From the NCBI RefSeq assembly GCF_017313085.1, contig NZ_JAFLNF010000004.1:186001-250000 (forward strand): a DNA stretch of 64,000 bases, in the 5' to 3' direction. This document shows positions 10,432-19,709 of the stretch, in pieces; positions within the stretch are counted from its first letter, which is position 1; every line of letters starts with the position of its first letter. Made by a program: the position numbers and the translations under genes. The notes beneath the pieces were generated by a model that was not told where the DNA came from, ran no database searches, and saw only the letters and a list, made by a program, of their open reading frames with translations. The DNA comes from Roseibium limicola (GTDB lineage Bacteria; Pseudomonadota; Alphaproteobacteria; Rhizobiales; Stappiaceae).

Positions 10432-11382
10432 ATGGATTTACGCATCATCTTCATGGGGACGCCGGAGTTTTCCGTGCCGACCCTGATGGAAATCGTCGGC
10501 ATGGGCTACGAAGTCGTTGCTTGCTACTCGCAACCGCCGCGCCCGGCTGGGCGCGGAATGGATCTGAAAAAATCCCCGGTGCATGAAGCCGCGGAATCCT
10601 TTGGCATCCCTGTGTTCACACCGACAAGTCTGAAGGACCCGGAAGAGCAGCAGAAGTTCACCGATCTGGACGCCGACGTGGCCGTGGTCGTGGCCTATGG
10701 GTTGTTGTTGCCGCAGGCTGTTCTGGATGCGACGCGCGAGGGGTGCCTCAATCTGCATGCTTCTCTGTTGCCGCGCTGGCGTGGTGCTGCGCCGATCAAC
10801 CGGGCGATTATGGCAGGCGACGCGGAAACCGGTATTCAGGTGATGCGAATGGAAGCCGGACTGGACACAGGGCCGGTCTGCATGGCCGAGACGATGCCGA
10901 TCGATGCCAATATGACTGCAGGTGATTTGCATGATCAGCTGTCGGGATTGGGAGGCGATCTGATGGTTCGCGCGTTGGCCGCCCTGTCGCGTGGCGCCTT
11001 GATGGCGACACCGCAGGCGGAGGAGGGTGTCACCTATGCATCCAAGCTCTCCAAGTCTGAAACGCAGATCGACTTTAGCCAGAGCGCGCTATCCGTTCAC
11101 AATCACATTCGTGGTCTCTCGCCATTTCCCGGCGCCTGGTTCGAAATGCAACGCGGAACCAAGACTGAGCGTGTAAAAGTCCTACGCAGCCAGGTTGCCG
11201 ATGTGCAAGGTGCGGGCGCAGAACCCGGAACCCTGTTAATCTCGGATGGCAATGGGCCTGTCGTGGCCTGTGGTGAGGGGGCGGTTCGCTGCACCCAGCT
11301 GCAGCGCGCCGGCAAGACCGCCGTCAGCGGTGCGGAGTTTCTCCGTGGGCTGCAGCTGAAGAACGGCGACAAGCTGGTCTGA
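10432..11382 (+). CDS. fmt: Methionyl-tRNA formyltransferase
   Basis: 316 residues. Transfers a formyl group from 10-formyl-tetrahydrofolate to initiator Met-tRNA. The catalytic Asn107, His109 and Asp145 are present, in [16 protein letters not shown] and LDTGPV; these correspond to the Asn-His-Asp set of E. coli Fmt. The C-terminal OB-like domain is complete. The start at ATG 10432 is supported by a GGAAAG ribosome-binding site and by the typical [16 protein letters not shown] opening; a longer frame from 10396 is not favoured. It lies in a def-fmt-GNAT-truA run with short gaps, probably one transcript. Confidence 0.97.
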   Translation: MDLRIIFMGTPEFSVPTLMEIVGMGYEVVACYSQPPRPAGRGMDLKKSPVHEAAESFGIPVFTPTSLKDPEEQQKFTDLDADVAVVVAYGLLLPQAVLDATREGCLNLHASLLPRWRGAAPINRAIMAGDAETGIQVMRMEAGLDTGPVCMAETMPIDANMTAGDLHDQLSGLGGDLMVRALAALSRGALMATPQAEEGVTYASKLSKSETQIDFSQSALSVHNHIRGLSPFPGAWFEMQRGTKTERVKVLRSQVADVQGAGAEPGTLLISDGNGPVVACGEGAVRCTQLQRAGKTAVSGAEFLRGLQLKNGDKLV

Positions 11383-11427
11383 GGCATCGGTCCTGAAACG
11401 AAGGACGGCACGCACAGGGGGAGAGCG

Positions 11428-11967
11428 ATGAACGATGAGATCGATCATCAAGAGCTGGTGTTGCGTGCTGCGACACCCGCCGATGAAATCGGAATTCGTG
11501 AACTGAATACGGCTGCCTTCGGGCAGGACAACGAGGCCCGTCTCGTCAGTCGTCTACGCCATTGCGGCGCTTTGGTTCTGGAAATGGTGGCGCAGACACC
11601 GCGTGGTCGTATCCTCGGTCATATTGCATTCTCGCGGGTGACACCGGCGGATTCCGGACCGGGACAGGGCCTCTTGGTGACCTGCCTTGCGCCCATGGCT
11701 GTTTGGCCGGAGTTTCAACACCAAGGGATCGGTGGCAAGCTGATTACCCGATCTCTGGAGCTTCTGCGCGAAAAGGGCGAAGACCTGGTGGTGGTGCTTG
11801 GCTACCCGACCTATTATCCGCGCTTCGGCTTTGATGCCGAACTGGCGCAGAAGGTTCATGGACCCTATTCCGGAATTGCCTTCATGGCCTGCGCCCTGAG
11901 CGAAGCCGGCTCCCGCGATCTACCGGTCACCGTCACGTTCGCAACACCCTTTGAAGAGTTCGAGTAA
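11428..11967 (+). CDS. GNAT family N-acetyltransferase (YhbS-like)
   Basis: 179 residues. A GCN5-related acetyltransferase using acetyl-CoA. The acetyl-CoA loop is seen as [17 protein letters not shown], with the preceding strand [10 protein letters not shown]. The C-terminal part with [13 protein letters not shown] matches the YhbS-like subgroup. The substrate is unknown. A GGGGAGAG ribosome-binding site lies just ahead of the ATG. It is inserted between fmt and truA; truA starts eight bases after its stop, so it is very likely cotranscribed with both. Confidence 0.9.
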   Translation: MNDEIDHQELVLRAATPADEIGIRELNTAAFGQDNEARLVSRLRHCGALVLEMVAQTPRGRILGHIAFSRVTPADSGPGQGLLVTCLAPMAVWPEFQHQGIGGKLITRSLELLREKGEDLVVVLGYPTYYPRFGFDAELAQKVHGPYSGIAFMACALSEAGSRDLPVTVTFATPFEEFE

Positions 11968-11975
11968 GTTCTGCA

Positions 11976-12782
11976 ATGCCGCGCTACAAACTGACCGTGG
12001 AATATGATGGCCGGCCGTTTTGCGGCTGGCAGCGCCAGGCGAACGGGCCCTCGGTTCAGGCTGTCATCGAGCGGGCGATCAAGGCCTTCACCGGCGAGGA
12101 CGTCACCATCGGCGGGGCGGGGCGTACGGACACGGGCGTACACGCGACCGGTCAGGTCGCCCATGCCGACTTGAGCAAGGATTGGCCGGAGCGCACGGTG
12201 CTTGGCGCCTTGAGCCATCACAGCTTGCCAGATCCTGTGTCGATTTTGGCCGTCGAGAAAATGCATGAGGGGTTCGATGCGCGCTTTTCCGCCATCCGTC
12301 GCTCCTACCGTTATCGCATCCACAACCGTCTGGCACCGCTGACCCATGATCTCGGGCTGGCCTGGCACGTCAAGACGGAGCTTGATGCAGGGGCCATGCA
12401 CGAGGCGGCTCAGGAATTTGTTGGCCATCACGACTTCACGACTTTCCGCCACACCCGCTGCCAGGCAAAAAGCCCCGAAAAGACACTGGAGACTTTCAGC
12501 GTGCGCCGTGACGGAGAGTTCCTGATAGCCGAATGTGCATCCCGCTCTTTCCTGCACAATCAGGTGCGTTCGATGGTCGGTTCGCTGCGGCTGGTGGGTG
12601 AGGGCAAGTGGCGTGTGGGCGACATTACCAAGGCGCTGGCGGCGCGTGACCGCAAAGCCTGCGGGCCGGTTGCACCAGCCGATGGCCTGTATCTGACAAA
12701 GGTCGATTACCGCTCCATCGAGGCCGATCTGGAAGAACAGCGGCTATGGGCGCACAAGAGAGCGGCTACACAGCCTGAGTGA
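11976..12782 (+). CDS. truA: tRNA pseudouridine(38-40) synthase TruA
   Basis: 268 residues. Converts uridines 38-40 of the tRNA anticodon stem-loop to pseudouridine. The catalytic aspartate is Asp52 in the motif [10 protein letters not shown]. The opening [18 protein letters not shown] and the [11 protein letters not shown] segment near residue 195 are typical of the family. Length is as expected. It is the last gene of the def-fmt-GNAT-truA run. About 170 bases without a gene separate it from the next gene; no strong terminator was seen there. Confidence 0.97.
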   Translation: MPRYKLTVEYDGRPFCGWQRQANGPSVQAVIERAIKAFTGEDVTIGGAGRTDTGVHATGQVAHADLSKDWPERTVLGALSHHSLPDPVSILAVEKMHEGFDARFSAIRRSYRYRIHNRLAPLTHDLGLAWHVKTELDAGAMHEAAQEFVGHHDFTTFRHTRCQAKSPEKTLETFSVRRDGEFLIAECASRSFLHNQVRSMVGSLRLVGEGKWRVGDITKALAARDRKACGPVAPADGLYLTKVDYRSIEADLEEQRLWAHKRAATQPE

Positions 12783-12955
12783 ACGGCCCGCCGATCTGGG
12801 CAGGATTTACGCGGTGCAGAGCGGCTGTGGCGGGGACACACCCTGTGCTGAAGTATCGACGCCCAGACCGCACAGTGATGTAAAGAGGGCTTGATCCCGC
12901 GTGGGGGAGCGACTACCTCCTGTCTCACGTGAGCAATTTCACATTTCAGGATCCA

Positions 12956-13384
12956 ATGTCAGTTCAGCGCGTCTCTTATAATCCGACACCTGGTCTTTTT
13001 TGGCTTGTGGTAAGCCCGATTGGCCGTGTCTCGCGTGAAGCATATTGGCTTGGCTTCCTGCTTGTATGGCTGGTCATTGGTCTGTCCGTGAACATGTGGC
13101 TCAATTCCTTGCCGCCGGACGAGGATCTGGTTGCGCTCGACATTACCCATTTCATGGCGTCGAACGCTCTGTTCCCGATCCTCTTTCTCGTGTTGCAATG
13201 GACAGCGCTGGCTCTGGTGATCAAGCGCTGTCAGGATATTGGCTTTCCTGGCCTTGCCGCGATCTTGATCTTTATCCCTGTTGTCAGTTTAGTGGTGATT
13301 ATCGGCTTGGGATTTTTTCCCAGCCAGAACAAACCAAATCGCTACGGTCCCTTCCCCAATAGCTACTTTCGCGGGAAGTCCTGA
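12956..13384 (+). CDS. DUF805 family small membrane protein
   Basis: 142 residues from ATG 12956, which has an AGGA ribosome-binding site four bases upstream; a GTG at 12929 is a less likely start. The protein has an N-terminal short cytoplasmic segment containing GRVSREAYWLGFL, then three or four hydrophobic helices and the family motif IKRCQDIGFPG followed by QNKPNRYGP near the end. These are the marks of DUF805 inner-membrane proteins, whose function is not known. It lies about 70 bases ahead of dapE and may share its promoter. Confidence 0.9.
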   Translation: MSVQRVSYNPTPGLFWLVVSPIGRVSREAYWLGFLLVWLVIGLSVNMWLNSLPPDEDLVALDITHFMASNALFPILFLVLQWTALALVIKRCQDIGFPGLAAILIFIPVVSLVVIIGLGFFPSQNKPNRYGPFPNSYFRGKS

Positions 13385-13454
13385 GGGCTTACTGCATCCC
13401 TTTCTGCTTGGTCTTTGCATGAAGACAAGCTGCTTTGTTCCAGACTGAGGCCTC

Positions 13455-14636
13455 ATGTCCGATACACTTTCTGCCGCCGTTGAAATCGCCCGTGATCTGA
13501 TCCGTTGTCCGTCTGTTACCCCGGTTGAGGGGGGGGCGTTGGCGTTTCTGGACAAGCTTTTGACCGCCAGAGGCTTCACAGTCGAGCGACCTGTCTTCAG
13601 TGACGAGGACACCCCAGACGTCGAGAACCTCTTTGCTACCATCGGTTCAGGTGCGCCGCACTTCGTCTTCGCAGGGCATACGGATGTGGTTCCGGCCGGC
13701 CAGGAGACCGAGTGGCAGCATGGTCCGTTTGAGGGGGAGATTTCCGAAGGGGTGCTGTTCGGGCGTGGCGCGGTCGACATGAAAGGGGGCATAGCCTCCT
13801 TCGCAGCCGCTGCCCTGGCATTCCTCGACAATCACGGTGATGACTTCACAGGCACCATCTCGTTCCTGATCACTGGCGACGAGGAAGGCCCGGCGGTCAA
13901 CGGCACCTCCAAACTGCTGCAATGGGCGGATGAACAGGGCTACAAGTTTGATGCCTGCATCGTTGGCGAGCCGACAAATCCGGACCAGCTGGGCGACGCC
14001 ATCAAGGTTGGGCGCCGTGGTTCCTTGTCGGGTATTGTTACGGTGAAAGGCACGCAAGGGCACGCAGCCTATCCGCATCTGGCAGACAACCCCATTCCGG
14101 GTCTGATGAAGCTGATGACGGCTCTGGACGCGGTTATCTTCGACGACGGGAATGACCGCTTTCAGCCGACAAATCTGGAAATCGTCACCTTCGACGTCGG
14201 CAACACGGCCTTTAATGTCATTCCGGCGCGCGCCGAAGCACGCTTCAACGTGCGTTTTAACGACGAATGGTCTCTCGACAGTCTGAAGCTGAAGATCCAG
14301 GAAATTCTGGGCAGTGCTGCGACCGAAGACCTGAAGTGGGATATCGCCTTTCGCCGGGATGGCAGCGATTCCTTCCTTACACGCGATGAAGTGCTGATCA
14401 AGGCGCTGAGCGAGGCCGTCGAGGCGGAGACAGGACGCTGCCCGGAGCTGTCGACCGGCGGCGGAACATCCGATGCGCGTTTTATCAAGAACTATTGCCC
14501 GGTGGTGGAGTTCGGTCTGGTCGGTCAGACCATGCACAAGATCGACGAGTGCACGCCGGTCAAGGATCTGGACGAATTGGCTGCCATTTATGGTCGCTTC
14601 CTTGAAAGCTACTTCGCCAGCAAGCCAAAAGGCTGA
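13455..14636 (+). CDS. dapE: Succinyl-diaminopimelate desuccinylase
   Basis: 393 residues. Hydrolyses N-succinyl-L,L-diaminopimelate to L,L-diaminopimelate in the lysine and peptidoglycan precursor pathway. It is an M20 di-zinc enzyme: the first metal His75 and the conserved Asp77 are in AGHTDVVPAG, the bridging Asp in GRGAVDMKGG, and the catalytic Glu pair in GDEEGPA at 141-147. The lid (dimerisation) domain occupies the middle and a closing metal histidine lies in GQTMHKIDE. The partner enzyme dapD lies about 700 bases away on the opposite strand. The membrane-protein gene downstream begins five bases after its stop. Confidence 0.97.
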   Translation: MSDTLSAAVEIARDLIRCPSVTPVEGGALAFLDKLLTARGFTVERPVFSDEDTPDVENLFATIGSGAPHFVFAGHTDVVPAGQETEWQHGPFEGEISEGVLFGRGAVDMKGGIASFAAAALAFLDNHGDDFTGTISFLITGDEEGPAVNGTSKLLQWADEQGYKFDACIVGEPTNPDQLGDAIKVGRRGSLSGIVTVKGTQGHAAYPHLADNPIPGLMKLMTALDAVIFDDGNDRFQPTNLEIVTFDVGNTAFNVIPARAEARFNVRFNDEWSLDSLKLKIQEILGSAATEDLKWDIAFRRDGSDSFLTRDEVLIKALSEAVEAETGRCPELSTGGGTSDARFIKNYCPVVEFGLVGQTMHKIDECTPVKDLDELAAIYGRFLESYFASKPKG

Positions 14637-14641
14637 GGGGG

Positions 14642-15235
14642 ATGATCAGCGCGGCGGAGATCAGACACGCACTCAAGGGCTGCTGGCTGCTGTTTGGCAA
14701 CAGGCCTGAGGGGGAGCGCTACTTCGACACCTCAATTGAGGGCTTCTGGAGGTCGTTCCAGGTCGTGATCCTGTTGCTGCCGTTTCTGATCCTCAACGGA
14801 CTGGCTGGCCAGAAGCTGATTGCTGAGGAAGGCAGTGTCTCGCCGGAGGAATTGGCAGCGAGCTTCTTCTGGCAATCGCAATTCACCGGCTACGCCCTCG
14901 ACTGGGTGACGATGCCCATTCTCCTGGCACTTCTGTCCGGCGTGCTTGGCATCAGTCGGACTTTTATCCCCTACATCGTGGTCCGCAACTGGGCGAGCCT
15001 GCTGGGCACCTTTCCCCACACGGTGATTGCCGCGCTTTACCTGATGGGGGCCGTATCCTCAGGTCTGATGGTCTTGATGTCCCTGTCCACGTTCGTGGTC
15101 ATCCTCTGGTACCACTTCCGCATTGCCCGTCTGGTGCTTCAGGCAAACATCAGCCTTGCGTTCGGCGTGGTGATTCTGGATGTGCTGCTCTCCCTGCTCG
15201 TCGGAGAGCTTGTCGGTCGTTTCTGGGGCATTTGA
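14642..15235 (+). CDS. Multi-pass membrane protein of unknown function
   Basis: 197 residues. I do not recognise a named family with certainty. The first 35 residues are soluble, with an FWRSFQ segment leading into the membrane. Five hydrophobic stretches follow near 38-58, 75-100, 105-125, 130-158 and 165-192. It begins five bases after dapE with a GGGGG ribosome-binding stretch, so it is cotranscribed with dapE. A bidirectional terminator closes the unit. Yip1-like or transporter-accessory labels are possible but not supported by motifs. Confidence 0.8.
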   Translation: MISAAEIRHALKGCWLLFGNRPEGERYFDTSIEGFWRSFQVVILLLPFLILNGLAGQKLIAEEGSVSPEELAASFFWQSQFTGYALDWVTMPILLALLSGVLGISRTFIPYIVVRNWASLLGTFPHTVIAALYLMGAVSSGLMVLMSLSTFVVILWYHFRIARLVLQANISLAFGVVILDVLLSLLVGELVGRFWGI

Positions 15236-15250
15236 ATGCAGTGAATTTGG

Positions 15251-15289
15251 ATGCAAAAAAGCCGCTCCATTTGGGAGCGGCTTTTGCAT
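15251..15289. terminator. Bidirectional intrinsic terminator between the dapE unit and dapD
   Basis: A hairpin with core GCCGCTCC (15261-15268) pairing with GGAGCGGC (15274-15281), flanked by A6 on the left and TTTT on the right, and bounded by ATGCA/TGCAT. It lies between two convergent units and should stop transcription from both sides. Confidence 0.9.
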
Positions 15290-15316
15290 GTCTTTAACTT
15301 TTGAGGCCTGCCAGGC

Positions 15317-16165
15317 TTAGTCGCGCAGCAGTTCGTTAATTGCTGTTTTGGAGCGGGTCTGGGCATCGACGCGCTTGACGATGACGGCGCAGTAGAGGCT
15401 CGGGCCCGGAGTGCCATCCGGCAGCGGCTTGCCCGGCATGTTGCCCGGAACCACGACGGAGTAGGCGGGAACTTCGCCGATGAAGATCTCGCCAGTGTTC
15501 CGGTCGATGATCTTGGTCGACGCGCCGATGAAGACGCCCATCGAGAGAACGGCACCTTCGCGCACGATCACGCCTTCGACAACCTCGGAACGCGCACCGA
15601 TGAAGCAATTGTCTTCGATGATCACTGGGCCGGCCTGCAGGGGCTCCAGAACGCCGCCGATGCCGACGCCGCCGGACAAGTGGACGTTCTTGCCGATCTG
15701 CGCACAGGAGCCGACTGTGGCCCATGTGTCGACCATCGTGCCTTCGTCGACATAGGCGCCAAGGTTGACAAAGGACGGCATTAGAACCACGCCCTTGCCG
15801 ATAAAGGCAGAGCGCCGCACGGTGCAGTTCGGAACAGCCCGGAAACCGGCCTCTTCAAAGTTCACGCCGCTCCAGCCGTCGAACTTCGAGGGAACCTTGT
15901 CCCACCAGGTTGCATCGCCAGGACCGCCCTTGATGACTTCCATTGCATTCAGACGGAACGACAGCAGAACTGCTTTTTTCGCCCACTGATTGACGACCCA
16001 CTCGCCTTCTTTCTTTTCAGCAACGCGGAGTTCACCGCGGTCGAGAAGATTGAGGGTCGCTTCGACAGCCTTGCGCACGTCACCGGTGGTGTGCGTGTCA
16101 ATGTTGGAGCGGTCCTCGAAAGCAGCGTCGATGGTCTTTTCCAGACCGGCAATGTTGATGGTCAT
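15317..16165 (-). CDS. dapD: 2,3,4,5-tetrahydropyridine-2,6-dicarboxylate N-succinyltransferase
   Basis: 282 residues. Succinylates tetrahydrodipicolinate using succinyl-CoA, one of the steps before DapE in lysine and diaminopimelate synthesis. The N-terminal helical domain is followed by a left-handed beta-helix of hexapeptide repeats ([36 protein letters not shown]) and a C-terminal strand domain. The ATG at 16165 gives the usual [13 protein letters not shown] opening with an AAGGC ribosome-binding site; the frame is open for 23 more codons upstream but those look non-coding. It converges on the dapE unit. Confidence 0.97.
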   Translation of the reverse strand: MTINIAGLEKTIDAAFEDRSNIDTHTTGDVRKAVEATLNLLDRGELRVAEKKEGEWVVNQWAKKAVLLSFRLNAMEVIKGGPGDATWWDKVPSKFDGWSGVNFEEAGFRAVPNCTVRRSAFIGKGVVLMPSFVNLGAYVDEGTMVDTWATVGSCAQIGKNVHLSGGVGIGGVLEPLQAGPVIIEDNCFIGARSEVVEGVIVREGAVLSMGVFIGASTKIIDRNTGEIFIGEVPAYSVVVPGNMPGKPLPDGTPGPSLYCAVIVKRVDAQTRSKTAINELLRD

Positions 16166-16385
16166 CAGAGTGCCTTGCCCAAGTTTCGGAGGTTTCAAAT
16201 TCAGTCGCGCGGACCTAAGCCGCACGGCGACCATCTGTCAAGCAAGAGCCGGGACCTTAGGGAGCGTGAGTCCGATAAAAACCTCAAGTATGCTTGAATT
16301 TTGGATCCCGGTTTTCTGACGGTTTATATGCTTTGCTGCAGCTTCATTACCCATCATGATTTGATTCAAGCTGAGGAATGCTCAA

Positions 16386-17303
16386 GTGGAGATATGGATC
16401 CCGACCACGGTGTTCGCCGCGTTCTGCCAGAACCTGCGATCTGCGCTGCAAAAGCATCTGGCGGGTGATTTCGGACCAGCTGTTGCAACCTTCGTGCGCT
16501 TTGGCTTCGGGTTTCCCTTTGCCTGTCTGTACGTCGTTGGTCTGCGGTGGATGACGGACAGCCCTTGGCCAGAGGTAACGCCGATCTTTTATCCGGCTGC
16601 TATCTGCGGCGGCCTGGCTCAAATTGCCGCGACATTCCTGCTGATCAAGTTGTTTTCCATGCGCAACTTCGCGGTCGGTACCGCCTATTCCAAGACCGAG
16701 CCGGTTCAGGCCGCTCTGTTTGGATTTCTGTTACTCGGCGAAAAACTTACAGCGGTTCTTCTTGGTGCGATAGTCGCTGGCGTTGCTGGGGTCATTCTGA
16801 TCAGTACGGGCAAGTCGTCCGAGAAAGCCGGCACGTCCGGTCAGCCATTCGGCTGGCGAAATGCTCTTCGCCCGGCAGCCTACGGCCTGGGGTCCGCTGC
16901 GCTGTTCGGCGCTTCAGCGGCGTTGTACCGGCTGGCCTGTCTGGCGCTGGAAGGCACCGGGTTTCTGATGCAGGCCGCCATCGCGCTGGCCTGTGTCACG
17001 GCGTTTCAAACGGTTGTGATGGGCAGCTGGCTGGCATGGCGTCGCATGGACCAGCTCAGGGCGACACTCACCCATTGGCGCTTGTCCACACTGGTCGGTC
17101 TGGCCGGGGTCAGCGGGTCGGCCGGATGGTTCACGGCAATGACCCTGCAGCAGGTGGCCTATGTTCGCGCGCTGGGGCAAGTAGAGCTGCTGTTTACCTT
17201 CGCTGTCTCATTGCTGGTGTTCCGGGAGAAAATCACGGGGAGGGATGTGCTTGGGTGCTCGATGATCCTGGCGAGTGTGGTGGTCATTTCCATCCTGGGT
17301 TAG
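16386..17303 (+). CDS. EamA/DMT family transporter
   Basis: 305 residues. A ten-helix drug/metabolite transporter of the inner membrane, built of two five-helix EamA repeats. The first repeat ends near residue 140 (KTEPVQAALFGFLLLGEKLT) and the second near the C-terminus (VELLFTFAVSLLVFREKITG); this duplicated 'E-x-x ... GE/RE' pattern is typical. The GTG start at 16386 has GAGGA eight bases upstream. The substrate cannot be predicted; amino acids or metabolites are common. It converges on the LysR gene, with four bases between their stops. Confidence 0.9.
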   Translation: MEIWIPTTVFAAFCQNLRSALQKHLAGDFGPAVATFVRFGFGFPFACLYVVGLRWMTDSPWPEVTPIFYPAAICGGLAQIAATFLLIKLFSMRNFAVGTAYSKTEPVQAALFGFLLLGEKLTAVLLGAIVAGVAGVILISTGKSSEKAGTSGQPFGWRNALRPAAYGLGSAALFGASAALYRLACLALEGTGFLMQAAIALACVTAFQTVVMGSWLAWRRMDQLRATLTHWRLSTLVGLAGVSGSAGWFTAMTLQQVAYVRALGQVELLFTFAVSLLVFREKITGRDVLGCSMILASVVVISILG

Positions 17304-17307
17304 CGCC

Positions 17308-18180
17308 TCACTCTGCGTGTGCGGCTTCCAGCAGCCACGCCTTGAAGGCGCTGACCGGTCGCGATTGCGGGCGAAGCGGCGAGCGGACGAACCAGTAGCC
17401 CGTGTCGAGGTCCTGTGCCGGCCAATCGGGCAAGACCAGATGTCCAGCAGCAACTTCAGCGGCAACGAACCTGCGGTCGATAACAATCGCGCCCATTCCG
17501 GCAATGGCTGCCTGAATGGCCAGGTCACGCGTTTCAACAAGCGTGCCGGAGACGGTTTCGGGATGGATCAGGCCGACATGGGCCAGCCAGGACGGCCAGT
17601 CATTGCGCCGCGCAGCGCTGTGCAACAGTCGTAAGCCTGAGAGTGTCTCTTGGGTCAGAGGTGTCGCGGGATCCAGAAGGCCGGGCGACAGGGCCACTGC
17701 GAGATGTTCCTGCCACAGCAGCTCCCCTTCGACAGATGGCCAGTGCCCTTTGCCCAGGCGGATGGCGCAGTCGAAGTTCTCGCGTTCGAGATCAACCACC
17801 CGGGTAGAGGTGGAGAGAAGAATTTCCACATCAGGCTGCAATGCCTGGAATTTTGGCAGGCGGGGGATGAGCCAGCGGGTGGCGAATGTCGAGACGGTAG
17901 AGATGCGCAGCTCGGTCCGACCACGCCGCTTGAAGCTGTCGACGGCCTCATCAATACGTTCAAACGCGTCGCCAATGCCAAGCGCCAGCCGCTGACCTTC
18001 TTCGGTCAGGCTCAGGCCTCGCCCGTCGCGCAACACCAGCGTGGCTCCCAATTCGCTTTCCAGCTTGCGCATCAGGTGCGAAAGCGCAGAGGGGGAGACG
18101 CCGAGAAGCTCGGCAGCCTGAGAGGCGCGGCCATGCCGGGCAAGAAGTGCAAAGGCGTGAAGAGCGCGCAAGGACGCCAT
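17308..18180 (-). CDS. LysR family transcriptional regulator (GcvA-like)
   Basis: 290 residues from ATG 18180. An N-terminal winged helix-turn-helix (LRALHAFALLARHGRASQAAELLGVSPSALSHLMRKLE region) is followed by a linker helix and a two-lobed substrate-binding domain. The opening resembles the GcvA/AmpR subgroup, which commonly regulates a neighbouring gene. A TTG start eleven codons upstream is possible but has no better ribosome-binding site. A divergent DUF998 membrane gene begins about 155 bases away; the intergenic space holds a perfect CTTGAT-CT-ATCAAG palindrome (18278-18291), a possible operator. The ligand is unknown. Confidence 0.92.
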   Translation of the reverse strand: MASLRALHAFALLARHGRASQAAELLGVSPSALSHLMRKLESELGATLVLRDGRGLSLTEEGQRLALGIGDAFERIDEAVDSFKRRGRTELRISTVSTFATRWLIPRLPKFQALQPDVEILLSTSTRVVDLERENFDCAIRLGKGHWPSVEGELLWQEHLAVALSPGLLDPATPLTQETLSGLRLLHSAARRNDWPSWLAHVGLIHPETVSGTLVETRDLAIQAAIAGMGAIVIDRRFVAAEVAAGHLVLPDWPAQDLDTGYWFVRSPLRPQSRPVSAFKAWLLEAAHAE

Positions 18181-18335
18181 TGAAGACTCATGAAACGTTT
18201 GAGATTTGCTCAATATACCAAGACCCGGCTATCGGCGCCAGACCCATAATTCAGCGTGGGGTGGTCTCATCGACTGTCTTGATCTATCAAGGGCCTGTGC
18301 CCAGATGCCGCTCATGTGATGATGGAGTAACAGGA

Positions 18336-18995
18336 TTGGATCAGATCGATTTCCGGTCATCGGCACTGAGGCTTCTACCGGGCCTGAGCGGTCTTTGGCT
18401 CTCTGCCGGCGTTGTTGTGATTGCAGGCCTCACGCCGGATTACTCCCATGTCAGCCAGTTCATGAGCGTGCTTGGAGCGCAAGGCGCCCCGTTTGCGGAC
18501 TGGGCCAACTATGCTGTTTTCGGTCCAGCAGAGGCTGCCATGTTGGTTTTTCTGGTCGTGCTGTGGGCAGCCCTTCCGAAAGCAAGCGCTGCCATTGTGA
18601 CCGGTTTGGCCCTCCTGACGCTCTATGCCTGTCTCTTAATGGCCGCCGCCTTCCTGCCATGTGATGCGGGCTGTCATGCCGGGGTGAGCGGTGCTTCCGC
18701 CTCTCATAGGACACATATGGTCATCGGAACCCTGGCTTATCCGTTGGCCTTGATTGGCCTGCTCCTGCTGTGTTTGTCGCTTCCGGGTGCAGGAAGCCTT
18801 CGGCTCATGGGCCTGCTGGCGTCGGTCTGTGGTTTTGGTCTTTTTCTGACAATGCTCAGCGTCACAGACCTTCAAGGCCTGACACAGCGCCTTCTGGAGG
18901 CGATCATTTATGTGCAAACAGCGGTTCTGGGATGGCGCGCCGCATCGCTGCGCCAGGCCTCCGGATCATCTGAGACTGCCCACCACGGCTTTTAA
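18336..18995 (+). CDS. DUF998 family membrane protein
   Basis: 219 residues from a TTG at 18336, chosen because GGAG lies eight bases before it and because longer frames would run into the LysR gene. Six hydrophobic helices are visible, with PDYSHVSQFMSVLG after the first; this motif and the helix layout match DUF998 integral membrane proteins of unknown function. A conserved region with CDAGCHAGVSG lies in a loop. It is divergent from the LysR gene. Its last 30 bases overlap the end of the convergent HAD nucleotidase gene. Confidence 0.8.
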   Translation: MDQIDFRSSALRLLPGLSGLWLSAGVVVIAGLTPDYSHVSQFMSVLGAQGAPFADWANYAVFGPAEAAMLVFLVVLWAALPKASAAIVTGLALLTLYACLLMAAAFLPCDAGCHAGVSGASASHRTHMVIGTLAYPLALIGLLLLCLSLPGAGSLRLMGLLASVCGFGLFLTMLSVTDLQGLTQRLLEAIIYVQTAVLGWRAASLRQASGSSETAHHGF

Positions 18996-19709
18996 GAAGC
19001 CGGCCAGGTCGTCCGTGATGAAGTCAACTTCCGGTGCGCTGTCTTTCTCCAGGTCCAAGTCACCTTTAAAGACCTCACGGGCTCCGGGCGGGACAATCAG
19101 CACTGACCGCATGCCAAGCTTGTGCGGCACGGTCAGGTTTTTCTGCAAGTCTTCAAACATTGCGGCGCGGACCGGCGAGACACCGGTGAGTTTCAGAAAC
19201 TTGTCGTAAGCTTCACGGTTTGGTTTCGGCAGAAGACCGGCTGCGACGATGTCGAAGATATCTTCAAAGTGGTTGCTGATGCCAAGCGCCGCAGCGGTTC
19301 GCTCCGCGTGCGGACGGTCGCCATTGGTGAAGATGTATTTCTTTCCCGGCAGCTCCGCTATGGCTTGCGCCAGATCCGGATTCTGCTGCACGTTCGAATA
19401 ATCGATGTCGTGGACATAGCTCAGGTAAGAGTCGGGATCGACTTCATGCTCGCTCATCAGCCCGCGCAGGGTTGTGCCATACTTGTGGTAGTAGGCCTTC
19501 TGCTGGGTCATGGCGTCCTCAGGCGCAATCTTCAGAAGATCGGACACGAAGGAGGCAATGCGTTCGTTGATCTGGGGAAACAGATCCGACCCGGATGGGT
19601 AAAGCGTGTTGTCGAGATCAAAGACCCAGGCTTCGACACCTTTGAAGACCCGCAGGTCCTGGCGGTGCGCGTGCTGACCTTCGCCGCTTGGCTTGTCTTG
19701 CTCGGTCAC
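18966..19709 (-). CDS. HAD family pyrimidine 5'-nucleotidase
   Basis: 247 residues. A haloacid dehalogenase-fold phosphatase of the SDT1/pyrimidine 5'-nucleotidase type. Motif I is FDLDNTLYP with the nucleophile Asp31 and Asp33, motif II is IFTNGD with Thr128, and the lysine and acidic motifs lie in [12 protein letters not shown] and [11 protein letters not shown]. The first 20 residues are a hydrophilic leader. The GTG start overlaps the argB stop by four bases, so it is cotranscribed and coupled to argB. The cellular substrate is probably a nucleoside monophosphate, but the HAD fold alone does not fix it. Confidence 0.9.
   Translation of the reverse strand: MTEQDKPSGEGQHAHRQDLRVFKGVEAWVFDLDNTLYPSGSDLFPQINERIASFVSDLLKIAPEDAMTQQKAYYHKYGTTLRGLMSEHEVDPDSYLSYVHDIDYSNVQQNPDLAQAIAELPGKKYIFTNGDRPHAERTAAALGISNHFEDIFDIVAAGLLPKPNREAYDKFLKLTGVSPVRAAMFEDLQKNLTVPHKLGMRSVLIVPPGAREVFKGDLDLEKDSAPEVDFITDDLAGFLKAVVGSLR

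Noticed and set aside
9507-10502. 331-residue minus-strand frame across the rmuC/def spacer and def
   Set aside because: It covers def, which is well supported on the other strand, and shows no recognisable domain.
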